Source of the DNA: Loripinus fragilis
Lineage: Eukaryota; Mollusca; Bivalvia; Lucinida; Lucinidae
DNA length: 64,000 nucleotides
Reading direction: 5' to 3'
NCBI GenBank assembly: GCA_964019695.1
Contig: OZ026526.1
Coordinates: 10,063,254 to 10,127,253 of the forward strand
Part shown: positions 46,352 to 56,774 of the stretch, one piece after another
How positions within the stretch are numbered: the stretch's first letter is position 1
Layout: every line of letters starts with the position of its first letter
Position numbers and translations under genes: made by a program
Notes under the pieces: model-generated
Told to the model about the DNA's origin: nothing
Database searches by the model: none
Seen by the model: the letters and a program-made list of their open reading frames with translations, nothing else

Positions 46352-46534
46352 CAACTACTATCATTTACCTATCCCTATGTGGAAGTGAGCGATGTTATCT
46401 CCCTTGATCCAGTGAACTTTGAACTTCCATCTACATGCTCCGAGGAGACGGTGACGATAACTCCCCCTTGTGCTCACACTGGCCCAGCTCCTGTTCATGT
46501 TCGTCTAATTTCGCACGCTCTAAGAGAAGGACAG
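46352..46534 (+). CDS. LIPE: LIPE exon 5
   Basis: 61 codons, phase 0; acceptor ctttttttcag, donor cag/gtacgt. It encodes [40 protein letters not shown] and HALREGQ, matching vertebrate FEMPLTADPTLTVTISPPLA and [20 protein letters not shown]. It completes the N-terminal domain and leads into the hydrolase fold. Confidence 0.94.
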
Positions 46535-46562
46535 GTACGTACTGAAGGCATAACCAAAACTT

Positions 46563-46757
46563 TGTTTTGTTTGATTTGATTCTTTATGTCCCATCAACAA
46601 TGTTTCAGTTATAAAGGGACGGGTCTTCCTGGGTTGAACCAGTAAAAAGCTAGGATTAATGTGTCTTGCTCAAGGACACAATGCAGTGAGGCTCGAGGCT
46701 GCGGACCCTCGGTCTCAAGTCAAGCACTCTACCACTGAGCCGCTGCGCTCCCTATAA
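46563..46757 (-). repeat. tRNA-derived SINE, minus strand, right after exon 5
   Basis: tttgatttgattctttatgt at the left (tail), gtcttcctgggttgaaccag, and a head ending caagcactctaccactgagc. It starts 29 nt after the exon 5 donor. Confidence 0.87.
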
Positions 46758-46828
46758 CCAAAACTAAATAGACTATTATAACAAATAGGTATTTTCTATT
46801 ATAATACCCCTCCTTCAAAATGTGGACT

Positions 46829-46883
46829 ACTCTTAAAGGAAAGAAGTTGCTCCATCTGGAAGCAACTTCTTTCCTTTAAGAGT
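46829..46883. repeat. Perfect 23-bp hairpin
   Basis: Arms 46829-46851 (actcttaaaggaaagaagtt plus gct) and 46861-46883 are exact complements with a 9-nt loop. It lies in LIPE intron 5. Confidence 0.9.
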
Positions 46884-46984
46884 AACCCAATATGTTATGG
46901 ATCAGGAAAAACAATATCTTTACTGTGGCCAATGATCTCCCTTGAATGTTTATTGTTTATATTATGCACATGTGTACTGATTTT

Positions 46985-47170
46985 TTTTTGTGTGTGTTGA
47001 TGCTTTACACCCCAGTCAACAATTTTTCTGTCAGGTTGGAATGATCTGCCTTCCATGGTTGAAACAGTACTAAGTAGAGTATAAAGTGTCTTGCTTTAAG
47101 GACACAACAAAGTGAGTCTCGAACCCCCCAGTCCAACCCATTTCCACTGAGCCACTGTGCTTCTCTATGA
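46985..47170 (-). repeat. tRNA-derived SINE, minus strand, degraded
   Basis: gttgatgctttacaccccag, aagtgtcttgctttaaggac and a head ending tttccactgagccactgtgc. Confidence 0.75.
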
Positions 47171-47362
47171 TTGTACTGATCTTAATAGTATGACATGTAT
47201 AATATGCATAACTTATTTGTGTTTTAACTATCTTACAGTGTATTCTTATTGTAGCTTCCATTTAATGTTTGAGTCATGTTAAAAAAGTCAGTTTTTAACT
47301 TATCATAGGAGCTTAGTGGCTCAGTTCTAGAGAGTTAGAGTTGAGATTGAAGGGTTGCTAGT

Positions 47363-47676
47363 TTGTTTTGTTGCTTTAGGTCCCAAGTCAACAGCTATGG
47401 TCATGGTGGGACGGTCTGTTCACCTAACCACACTTTTTCCTGGGCAAGCTTGAACAAGCAGATAACCAGTACTTCGTGCACATACTTTCGCTTGCAATTG
47501 ACAGCAACCCTTCTTGAATGAATCAGCAGAAGGGAGGAGAGTACCATAGAAATTATTCCATGATCAATCTCCATGAAAGTATGGGACTGGGCCTGGATCG
47601 AACTCGCAACCCCTGGATCTGCAGTCAGACTCGCATCTGATGCCAGACATGTTACCGTCTGCGCTAAGCGGCCCGG
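47363..47676 (-). repeat. Longer tRNA-derived SINE family, minus strand
   Basis: On the minus strand the head reads ccgggccgcttagcgcagac (A-box region) with ggttgcgagttcgatccagg (B-box). The 3' end on the plus strand is gttgctttaggtcccaagtc and gctatggtcatggtgggac. At about 310 bp it is distinct from the 190-bp SINE, but both begin near a tRNA-like promoter. A tRNA gene was considered, but the anticodon arm does not fold. Confidence 0.8.
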
Positions 47677-48109
47677 TTGAAGGGTTGCTAGTTAGAGACA
47701 GAAAGCACTGAATTTATTAAACTTGTTCTGAAATAGCCTCATATTTTTAATAAACATAAATAATACATGATCACTAAATGAAAATCCTTTATATAATATG
47801 TAATATGTATCCTAAAATTCAAACAAATTCATTTTACAGCCTGATGAGGTGTGTTCAATGTGGCCCCTGTTGCTAGAAAACCTGATTAGGATGCATGTCA
47901 ATAACAGGCCTCCGCATTTCGTGCTATATAGAAAATATAGTATCCAAACTTGCACCATGCAACATTTCAGTATTCTGGCTAGTCTCTGTAGCTGAGCAAG
48001 TTTGTTTGAGTCTTACTTAGTGAAGCCCCAAAGACATGTTTTTTCGCGATGAGACCCGTGTAGTGATGGAATGGTAAAAGTTGCAAATCCTGCTTAGACT
48101 GCTCCCTCA

Positions 48110-48303
48110 TAGGTTTAGATTAACAAAATTTTTGAGCGTAAAACTGTTAATATTTTCTTACCCATCAGTTTTAACATATGTTTTGGGTGCTCAAAAGAAC
48201 TGCCTCAATGAGATGGTTCTTTTGAATACACACAACATATGTTTTGGCTTAGAAATAAGAAAATTAATTTTTTGGTAGGTTACACTCTTAACTATGGGCC
48301 TGT
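48110..48303. repeat. M2 foldback MITE before exon 6
   Basis: taggtttagattaacaaaat at the left, centre ctcaaaagaactgcctcaat, right acactcttaactatgggcct. It ends about 63 nt before exon 6. Confidence 0.88.
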
Positions 48304-48366
48304 CCCTCCATAACCTTGATGTATTGGTTTGAAATAAAATTAACTAATTTTGGGTTTCTATTGTAG

Positions 48367-48495
48367 GACTCCAAAAGGAAAAGATTCAAACCAAAGAGTA
48401 GTAGCTCAAAGTCTGTTGTCCTACCACAGTCCTCTTGTCTTCTCTTTCACTGTCATGGTGGAGGTTTTGTATCCCAGTCTTCCAAATCACACGAG
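48367..48495 (+). CDS. LIPE: LIPE exon 6 (oxyanion-hole motif)
   Basis: 43 codons, phase 0; acceptor tctattgtag, donor gag/gtaagt. It encodes a basic linker (DSKRKRFKPKSSSSKS) and then CLLFHCHGGGFVSQSSKSHE, matching vertebrate LIVHFHGGGFVAQTSRSHE. HGGG (residues 397-400) forms the oxyanion hole of the HSL family of alpha/beta-hydrolases. Confidence 0.95.
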
Positions 48496-48540
48496 GTAAG
48501 TGATGGTATCCATCACCATGTAGACTCCCTGTAAACCCTT

Positions 48541-49412
48541 TTAGCTCACCTGAGCGGTAGGCTCAAGGTGAGCTATTGTGATCCTTTGATGTTAGTCTGT
48601 CCGTCCAATGTCTGTCAACAATTTGGTTTAAACAACATCTCCTAAACAATTATGTGGACTGTCACCAAACTTCACAGGAATGATCCTTGGGTAGTCCTCT
48701 TTCAAAATTGCTCAAAGAATTCAATCCCATGCAGAATTCTGGTTGCCATGGCAACCAATAGGAAAAACTTTATAAATCTTGTCAAAAACTATATTTGTCA
48801 GATTTCAAAAATAATTGGTTACAAATGGTCCTTGGGTGACCCTCTACCAAAGTTGTTCAAAATATTTTGATTGGTTGAAAAACATAGCCACCAGGGGTGT
48901 GGTCAATGGTTTTTTTACTGTAAGGGAGACAACACTTGCAGTTGTGGTTGTCTTGTTAGTAGAGTTTTCTTCCTTGTTTCTTGGGAGATTTCTTTTAATT
49001 CCCCATTATCAGACAAGTTTTATCAAATTATGCCCCTGTGATGCGAAAAAAGGCTCCTTCATGTGGGTCACATGGGCTTATACATGTATAAAGAAAACAT
49101 GTACGAAACCACTAGGCCTAGAGCCTTGATATTTTGTTTGTAGCATCTTCTAGTGAACTTCCATCATGTTTGTTCAAATTATGTCCCTGGGGGCCAAAAA
49201 TGGCCCCACCACCGAGGTCACATGTTTTACTAAGACTTGTATAAAGGATAGTTGAGGTTCTACATCCTGTTAGTTTTGTCAACATAATCCATGTAAAGTC
49301 TTAATGAAACTGCTCATCTATCAAAATCCATAGCTAGACTTTGAGAGGAGCTATGCTTTCCTATACCTTTATAAGCAGTCATTCTCAGGTGAGCGACCCA
49401 GGGCCCCCTTGT
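48541..49412 (+). repeat. CTCACCTGAGC-type GTCCGTC element, copy 2
   Basis: Left ttagctcacctgagcggtag, then gtctgtccgtccaatg; right ttctcaggtgagcgacccag. The interior has attctggttgccatggcaac and ctagagccttgatattttg blocks, the latter shared with 27790-28560. Confidence 0.8.
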
Positions 49413-49714
49413 TATTGTAGATACCTGCCAACAGGTACTTTGGCAAACAGTGAAGACCCAGATGAAATGCGGCATAATGTGGTATTTTATCACGGTCTTC
49501 ATCGTTTGCAAAGATAAAAGCAAATCTTCATGACAGGAATGCACCAATGTAGAAAATTCTACCTGTGACCCCTTGAAATACAAAATGGGCAATTTCATAC
49601 TTATTCTATCAACATGCCTGGGAATGAAGAGGGTTAAAAGCATTTACCCGTATAATGCTGGGTATTTTTATGCTCCAGGTATGAGAGCAGCCCCCCAGAT
49701 AAGGGCGGGTAACA

Positions 49715-49865
49715 GATTCCTCAATCAAAACATATGTTGTGGGTACTCAAAAGAACCGTCTCACTGAGACAGTTCTTTTGAGCACCCAAAACACATGTTT
49801 AAACTGATGGATAAGAAAATAATTGCAATTTTACGCTGAACTCTTTTGCTAAACTGGCTCTATGT
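49715..49865. repeat. M2 foldback MITE, inverted copy
   Basis: atgttgtgggtactcaaaag, centre aaccgtctcactgagacagt, right acccaaaacacatgtttaaa. Confidence 0.85.
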
Positions 49866-49869
49866 GAAA

Positions 49870-50635
49870 GATCGAGTGTCTATATCAATTAATGCTTATC
49901 TGTATGTGTGTGTGTATGTGTTCATGCAGCACATTATCTCCGCCTGGAAGCATCTTTCAAATACTAACCTGTCTGATTTGAGCATTGTGGGCACACGTGA
50001 CATATTTGTTTATCAATAGCGTCATCAAATCATGTGATTCGCCGGATTGGTTGGTTCATACTTGTTATCAATCTGCGTCATCACATGTCACTGAAGCCAA
50101 ATTTTTTACCCAAAAATGTTTTAGTATAGAAATTCTTATCATTGTTTCGCTAAATACTGTAATACCAATCATTGTTATTGTTTAGCTACCAAAGGTTACT
50201 GGATGTCTCCATAAACTGATTATTTATAGCCATTCAGTGCTTGTTACTTTTTTAATGTAGTGTTTTGGGTAATGCACACCGCGTATAGACACAAATCCGA
50301 CTTTTCAGTCGTGATGTGCCTTAGCAGACAGGTTGATTCTTTAGTATCGCGCCTGCGCAAGACAGTGCATGCAGCAAACTTAAACAATGGACAAAAATAA
50401 AAAAAAAATTGCCCCCCCCCCTCCAAAGAAAAAAAATATGTATGTTTTTGATTGCATGGAAAAATGAAATAGGGTTTTTGGTTTGTCAGATAATTTATTC
50501 AATGAAAAGTTTTATTTGTGAATAAATGAGAAACAATATGGCTGAAAATGATTTCCTGGAAATCCCCAAATAATACTAAAACTAGAACATATTCGCTGGC
50601 GCGTCATCGCAAATCCCCACGCTCTCGAAGATATC
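49870..50635. other. LIPE: Intron 6 sequence with no defined feature
   Basis: Only a short TG-rich run (about 49900-49920) and a poly-A/poly-C patch (about 50400-50425) stand out. Confidence 0.4.
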
Positions 50636-50640
50636 TAATA

Positions 50641-51120
50641 CAATCAACCCTCTTTATAACGACACTGTTGTTTCCAAGCTATCTTTGACGTTAAAGTGAA
50701 TTTGCTGTTATAAAGAAATTCTGACCATTACCAGATTTCAATATAATTATCATTTGGTAAAAGAAAATATTGTACAAATGAATTAAAATGCTATTATTCC
50801 AAATGTATACATCATTTCTATTTCATATTGCATCAAAATGCACAAAGCTTCCCACTTATCATGTAAGACAGAAACCTGTTCATGCAAAAAGACCTTGTTC
50901 TGGTCACAAAATTGTGTGACACATGGTAACAATTCTGTTATAATGAATTTATTTTCAATAGAAATTGTATATCTGTTCCCAGAAGTTACTGTCCGTGTGG
51001 TTAAGTGAATAATCTGTTATAAAGAGGGAATTTCAATGGAAACAGATCCGTTCCCAGCAATTTTATGTCGGATATTGAATATTCTGTTATAACGAGTGAC
51101 GTTATAAAGAGTTTTGACTG
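50641..51120. mobile_element. Non-autonomous element with ATAACG-rich inverted ends and TA duplication
   Basis: Left caatcaaccctctttataac, right complement cagtcaaaactctttataac, with TA directly before and after. The interior has further gttataa-type inverted blocks. Ends of the form CAGTCAAA...TATAACG with TA target sites fit the pogo/Tigger-type Tc1-mariner superfamily. Confidence 0.75.
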
Positions 51121-52190
51121 TAGTATTTGATCCTTTGACCCCATCCCAAGGTCACCAGTTTGATCCTAGGGTAAAAAATTTCAGTGTATCCTGGTCTACT
51201 GCTCATCCCGTTTAATTTGATATGCCACATGACCATGTTCAGAAAAATAAATTTTTGACCCCCAGCACCCCCAAGTCCCAAACCCTGGGGCATGCATGAC
51301 CCAGGGGACCGAATGAAAATTCTGTCTAACATGTTTTATATCTTTCATTTGTTAGAAGACACACAAAGTTTAGTTTAAAAATCTTTGAAATTGACTTTGT
51401 AATTGAGATTTTATGATATTTGACCTTTTGGCCCCTTACCAAGGCCCCAGGAGGTGGGAACCCAAAAAATTGTGCCCTTGCATGTGCCATTCATGTAAGT
51501 AACTCACATACCAAATCTGGTTGAATTTGGAAAAAAAAGTTTTTGGACCCCCCAACCCCCCACGGTACCCCCAAGTCCCACCCCTGGGGCATTACCCAGG
51601 TGACGGAATGAAAATCCCGTCTGATATGTTTTATATCTTTCAATTGTTAGAAGACACACAAAGTTTGTTCTAAAAATCTTTGAAATTGACTTTGTGATTG
51701 AGATTTAATGATATTTAACCTTTTTGTCCCTCCCCAGGGCCCCAGGGGGTGGGGACCAAAAAAATTGTGCCATATTGCATATGTCATTGATGTAAGCTAC
51801 TCACACACCAAATCTGGTTGAATTTGGGGAAAAAAAATTTTTTGGACCACTCAACCCCCCCATGGTACCCCCAAGTCCGACCCCTGGGGCATGACCCAGG
51901 CGATCGAATGAAAATCCCATCTAATATGTTTTATATCTTTCATTTGTGAGAAGACACACAAAGTTTGGTTTAAAAATCCTTGAAATTGACTTTGTAATTG
52001 AAATTTAATGATATTTAATTATATATGACCTTTTGCCCCTCCCCAGGGGCAAAAAAAAATGTGCTGTTGCACACCCTATTCATGTGAGCAACTCACATAC
52101 CAAATTTGGTTGAATTTTGTCCAATGGTTTAGGAGGAGATAGCATGATGGACAGACAGAGGCGATTGCAATATCCCTGATGCTTTTTTAA
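51121..52190 (+). repeat. LIPE: Four-unit 295-bp tandem repeat in intron 6
   Basis: Units start near 51125, 51417, 51713 and 52022. Shared blocks: acccccaagtccc, ggggcatgacccagg, ttttatatctttcatttg, agaagacacacaaagttt. The last unit ends in gttttaggagga-type and palindromic gcttttttaaaaaagc sequence at 52180-52197, typical of GTCCGTC-type element ends. Confidence 0.85.
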
Positions 52191-52262
52191 AAAAGCGTGG
52201 GGATAATCAATTTAGGGGCTGTGGAACATCATTACCACATCTCATTTATATTTCTCTTTCAG

Positions 52263-52407
52263 AGCTATTTACGGACATGGGCTCTTGAACTTGAAGTGCC
52301 TATATTGTCAGTAGACTACTCCCTAGCCCCAGATTTACCCTTTCCCAGAGCCCTTGAGGAATGTTTCTATGCTTATGCCTGGGCCTTGAAGAATCCCTCA
52401 AAACTAG
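52263..52407 (+). CDS. LIPE: LIPE exon 7
   Basis: Phase 0 start, phase 1 end; acceptor ttctctttcag, donor ctag/gtaagc. It encodes [40 protein letters not shown] and ALKNPSKLG, matching vertebrate [20 protein letters not shown] and [26 protein letters not shown] (from residue 428) is a conserved hydrolase strand-loop. Confidence 0.95.
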
Positions 52408-52582
52408 GTAAGCTATATGTAAATAATTTTTATACTGAATATAATTTTTTATCATAAGACTGTTTTTAGTGGATAACGTCATGTAGTAAATGATATGGTC
52501 ACACATTTAGTAGATCTTTTCCTTAAGAATGTACGGTCAAAGCACCGTGCGTTACAATGTTAATTATCATATGACATACTGT

Positions 52583-53764
52583 CAGGGCTTCCATTAACTT
52601 TCAAATCCAGGAAGTCCAGACTTCCTACCCTTGAAATTTGGAAGTCCCATTGAATTTTTTTGGAAGTCCCACTTTTTTTCTGTGATACCGCAGCGGTGTG
52701 GCTGATTGTCAAACTTGCTTTGAAAAATAAGATAAATATTTCAGAGATCATTCTTTGTTCCTTACAAGATGGTAGGGTAGGGTAGGGTAGGGTAGGGTAG
52801 GGTGGGGTGGGGTGGGGTGGGGTGGGGTGGGGTGGGGTGGGGTAGGGTAGGGTAGGGTAAGTTAGGTTAGGGTAGGATAGATAGATAGATAGATTTGTTT
52901 GGGAGAGTGTTTGTGTAGCAATTTTTGTTTTAAAAGCTTGTAATTATTTTGTGTACCAATTATTTTTTATAAGCTTGTACTTGTACATCGTAAAAATTGC
53001 AACAAAACAACATTCGTTTTTAATATGTTGTATGTTCGTTGGTTAAGTGCCTGTGTAGAGGGAGCGTTCAAGTACTAAATTATCGCATGCACAGGATCTA
53101 CACAATTAATTACGACGCAGACGTACAGAGTTTATAAAAGCTATTTTACAAGCGTGCAAAGTGTCACGTCGGCACTTCAAACAAAACGGGTAGTGATTGG
53201 GCTGTTGGCCGTTTCGCTTTATTGCTCAGGGACTGGACGTCCGTCTCGCGGGAATGGTTTCTAAGGCCGTTGTCAAGATGTGTCGATGTAAAATTTCACA
53301 CCTGAGGCGAGTTCAATAATGCGAGTGCTCGCCGAGCGCTCGTTGATTGGTACCTATCTTTATTCATAATGTGTAAAGCCTGACACCAGTACAACGAGCG
53401 CCCGAGAGCGCTCGCATTATTGAACTTGCCTCTGTTGGATGACACGCTTATATAATTACGCTTCCGACTGAAGCCTACACGTGATACTGGCTGTCAATAA
53501 AACTCTCGAAATCAGTCAAGTGGGACGTCCTAGCGTGGTCAATAAACAAAATAAATGAGTTTCCAATACGAAGGCGGGACATAAATCACGTAATCTGGTA
53601 AATGTGGGCGGGTTTTTTCTGCAGACAGGACGTCTCGATATCCATTTTCGGCCGTACTAAGGAATTTTCAGAAGTCCGCGGTACGTCTTTGATGTGTAAT
53701 TTGGGCGTACGCAGCCGATTTTTGGACGTAATATACGGCGTACGTCCGCCTAACGGAAGCCCTG
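52583..53764. mobile_element. hAT-like non-autonomous element in intron 7
   Basis: Left end cagggcttccattaact and right end cctaacggaagccctg are inverted, with a flanking direct repeat tactgt (52577-52582 and 53765-53770). CAGGGC-type ends with short target duplications suggest the hAT superfamily, though 6 bp is short for its usual 8. Nested inside are the GGGTA/GGGTG tract (52771-52870) and another foldback at about 53302-53432 (gcgagttcaataatgcgag with ctcgcattattgaacttgc). No transposase. Confidence 0.75.
52771..52894 (+). repeat. (GGGTA/GGGTG)n and (GATA)n microsatellite
   Basis: About 17 pentamer units, GGGTA switching to GGGTG and back, followed by GATA repeats (about 52875-52894). 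Every 5 nt has three or four G on the LIPE sense strand. Confidence 0.95.
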
Positions 53765-54466
53765 TACTGTATGTGAGTGAAATAACGCCATGCATTATAA
53801 TCAATAAACCAGATTTCGGGTAACGTTATGAAATGACGCTTTTTACAAAGTTTAAGTCTCATATGTATGGCAAAACCCTAATGTATTCCCTCCAAAAATT
53901 AGATTTTAATGATTGCACATTAATTTTATTGTCATAGGACAAATAGAATCTAACATTCATACTCCTGTATTATTGGATTTAATGAACTTGTTGCGAAAAA
54001 GGGATAAAATGCTCGACAAGACTCACATTTTTTATCGCTTTTCCCCAACTCATTTAATAAATTCAATAATACATGAGCACTCATGTAAGATTCTCTATTT
54101 ATCTACTGAAATAATTTTGCTCTAATCCTGGCTTAAATGGTCACATGATGAAAAGAATCTTATACTTGTGATTATTTCATAAAGCTAGTTTCATAAATTT
54201 CATATCAAATGGCCACTCATATCAAATTCTCTATAATCAATATGTGCATCTGCCCGGGGCATTCTTTAAATGTCAGTTAATTAAATTAAATGGTAAAGAA
54301 AATATTCTTAATTTACGCTCAAAATTTCTATCTCCAGGGCTTACCCTGGCTCAGAATTTGTTGTAGCCAACACTTTAGCCAAATGGAAAAAGTTGCAGCC
54401 AAATGAAATTAACTTTAGCCAAGGTTTTAACCAGAAAGTAGTATCAATAAGTTGTTTTGTATTTAA

Positions 54467-54600
54467 CTCTTTGCACGCTAGAGGCCAAATTTGTTGTCTG
54501 CTGATTACCTTTGCAAACAGTTTGGACCCAGATCAGGCCCGACAAAATGTCGGGCCTGATCTGGATCCAAACTGTTTGACACCCTGATGGTATTGAAAAA
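54467..54600. repeat. Family M3 MITE, copy 7
   Basis: tgtctgctgattacctttgc, ggacccagatcaggcccgac and its complement gtcgggcctgatctggatcc, ending gacaccctgatggtattg. Confidence 0.85.
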
Positions 54601-54739
54601 ATCCAGCATCCAAAGTGTAAAATATGGCACAATAATAAAGTGTGAAGGAATAATAGAAGCAATATTGGAAAATCCAAAAGATGATGCCAATGATCAAAGT
54701 ATACTTTTTTGCAAATATGTAATTTTGAAGAAAATTTAG

Positions 54740-54962
54740 ATTGTTCTTTTAGCCAATGACTTATAATTGTAGCCACTCTACATTTTTAGTAGCAAATGGC
54801 TATTATGGCTAATGGCAGGGTGAGCCCTGATCTCGATCTTTGTGGTATTGTACTTTTAGCCAATGACTTATATTTCTAGCCACTCTACATTTATAGTAGC
54901 AAATGGTTGCAATGGCTAATGGCAGGTTGAGCCCTGATCTCGATCTTTGTGGTATTCTTTAG
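54740..54962 (+). repeat. LIPE: Tandem duplication of the exon 8 acceptor region
   Basis: About 105 bp (ttttagccaatgacttata, agccactctacatttttagt, tgagccctgatctcgatctt) occurs twice, at 54749-54852 and 54856-54960. The second copy ends gtggtattctttag and continues into exon 8; the first ends gtggtattgtacttttag and so carries a decoy acceptor. Confidence 0.85.
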
Positions 54963-55181
54963 GCTGGACAGGAGAGAGAGTTTGTTTTGCTGGAGACAGT
55001 GCGGGTGCTAACCTAGTGATATCCACTGCTCTACGAGCCGTTTACTTCGAGATCCGGGTACCTGATGGGATTATGTCTGCGTATGCCCCTGTGATGATAC
55101 AGTATACCCCATCACCTGCACGGTTTATGTCTATGATAGATCCACTGCTACCAGTTGGTATATTGATGAGATGTCTCGCAG
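54963..55181 (+). CDS. LIPE: LIPE exon 8 (catalytic serine)
   Basis: Phase 1 start and phase 1 end; acceptor tattctttag, donor cag/gtaagc. It encodes WTGERVCFAGDSAGANLVIS, TALRAVYFEIRVPDGIMSAY and SMIDPLLPVGILMRCLA. GDSAG (residues 469-473) is the nucleophile elbow with catalytic Ser471. Vertebrate equivalents are STGERICLAGDSAGGNL and RVPDGIMAAYPATML. Confidence 0.96.
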
Positions 55182-55184
55182 GTA

Positions 55185-55620
55185 AGCTCCTGCAAAGATG
55201 GGGTTTGCATAGGCTTGAAAAGTACTTAAATTTACAGGGCTGTCTTGAAAAAGTCCTTGAAAATTAAATTTGCCTGGAAAAGTACTTGAAAAGCACAAAA
55301 AGGCCTTGAAAAGTCCTTGAATTTTACCATTTACAGGAGGATTCAACACTGGCTTTGGAGACCTAAATCAGTATAAAATTGTGGTGCCTTTATTTTGTGC
55401 AGCATATGCTGCACCATATAAAGGCACCACAATTTTATTTTCTTAAACTTATTTCTTTAGGAAAGCAGTCTAGCATTTCCGAAGTAGAATTTTAACATGT
55501 AAATCAGTATTTTTCAAAAGTTTTCAGTCCTTGAAAACAGTAGGTAAGTCCTTTAGAAGTCCTTGAAAAGTCCTTGAATTTTACTCAAACTTGCCTGTAT
55601 GAACCCTGCCCTGCAAAGTG
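55185..55620. repeat. CTTGAAAAGTCC repeats in intron 8
   Basis: Many copies of ccttgaaaagtccttgaa and variants at 55212-55330 and 55525-55585, on either side of a hairpin (55374-55437). Confidence 0.7.
55374..55437. repeat. Nested hairpin in intron 8
   Basis: Outer arms taaaattgtggtgccttta (55374-55392) and exact complement (55419-55437); inner perfect palindrome gtgcagcatatgctgcac (55397-55414). Confidence 0.9.
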
Positions 55621-55794
55621 TTAAAGTTTTAGTTGAGAACAATGAGATTTTGCTTAATACTTCAATGCATTTCTTAAAATTATTAACACAAAGTACGGGA
55701 CAACTTTGCAGACCCAGATCAGACAGCTTCCAAAGGGTTTATCTGATCAGGAATTTTAACCTTTTCCATTCTGATAAGCATTTCATAAACCCTT

Positions 55795-55930
55795 GTTACA
55801 TGCAGATAACCTTTGCAAAATAGTTTGGAAATGATCTGGATCCTAACGTTTAGACACTCTAAGATTTATTTTGATTTAATAAAAAAAAAATCTGCATCAA
55901 CCAAAAAGGCATGCAATATTTATCAAAGAT
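55795..55930. repeat. Family M3 MITE, copy 8, degraded
   Basis: Remnants only: gcagataacctttgcaaaat, gatctggatcctaacgttta, aaatctgcatcaaccaaaaa. Confidence 0.6.
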
Positions 55931-56284
55931 CAGACAAGTAAGTGTTAGGCTGAAAATTTAAAGTTGTTTCTTTGCATTTTCTACCTACCCAGTTAATTTA
56001 CCCCCTACCCAAAACATTAGAGCCTCAAATGCATTTTGATCAGCAGGTGGCTGTGAAAAATGAAAATATGTAGTCTAAGGTTATAAAAAGTTAGGGGTAG
56101 GAAAGCTTACAGTATTTATACCTCACATTTCATTTCTAATACTAATATGATAGCCTGTTATCTTTTTCTGACAATATTTGGCAATAGAAAATCAAAACAA
56201 ACTTGTTTCATAAATTTTAAATAAGCTTGTCTATTAACTTCATGAATATGAAAAAAATGATATCGACATACTATCTCTAAATCC

Positions 56285-56480
56285 ATAGGTTTACCGCTAG
56301 ATAAATAAAACATTTCAGCGTAAAATTGTTAATATTTTCTTACCCATAATTTTTAGCAGATGTTTTGGGTGCTTAAAAGAACCGTCTCATTGAGACGGTT
56401 CTTTTGAGTACCCACAACATATGTTTTGGTCGAAAAATAAGACAACTGTTTTTCCATTAAGCACTCTTAATTAAAGTCCT
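56285..56480. repeat. M2 foldback MITE in intron 8
   Basis: Centre gaaccgtctcattgagacgg is a perfect palindrome within ttaaaagaa / ttcttttga flanks. Ends ataggtttaccgctag and agcactcttaattaaagtcc. Confidence 0.9.
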
Positions 56481-56561
56481 GAAATCCTTCATGTTATTAA
56501 TGGCAAACCAAATATTATTGAACATGTTCTTATTTGTGCAAATTTCATTATATTTACTGTA

Positions 56562-56760
56562 CAGTAAAACCTGCCTTAAGCGGCCACTATTGACTGTTTT
56601 TGATCTTAATGACAAATGGTAGCTTAATGAAGGTTGAAAGTATTGCAGAATGCTCCCCTTGGAGCATTCTGCAATACTTTTGACCAGCATTAAGCGATAA
56701 TCGTCTTGAAAAACATTTCTGGTCTTCTTTTTTAGTGGCCGCTTAAGACAGGTTTAACTG
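56562..56760. repeat. Pogo-type MITE (M1), copy 5, before exon 9
   Basis: cagtaaaacctgccttaagc at the left, gcttaagacaggtttaactg at the right, TA on both sides. Only 14 nt (tatatttctttcag) separate it from LIPE exon 9, so the branch point must fall inside the MITE; tttaact near its end is a plausible one. Confidence 0.94.
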
Positions 56761-56774
56761 TATATTTCTTTCAG

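Noticed and set aside
47840..47905. CTGATGAG followed by GAAA as a hammerhead core
   Set aside because: Stems II and III cannot be formed around these motifs.
52771..52870. Interstitial telomere
   Set aside because: Units are GGGTA and GGGTG pentamers, not TTAGGG hexamers.
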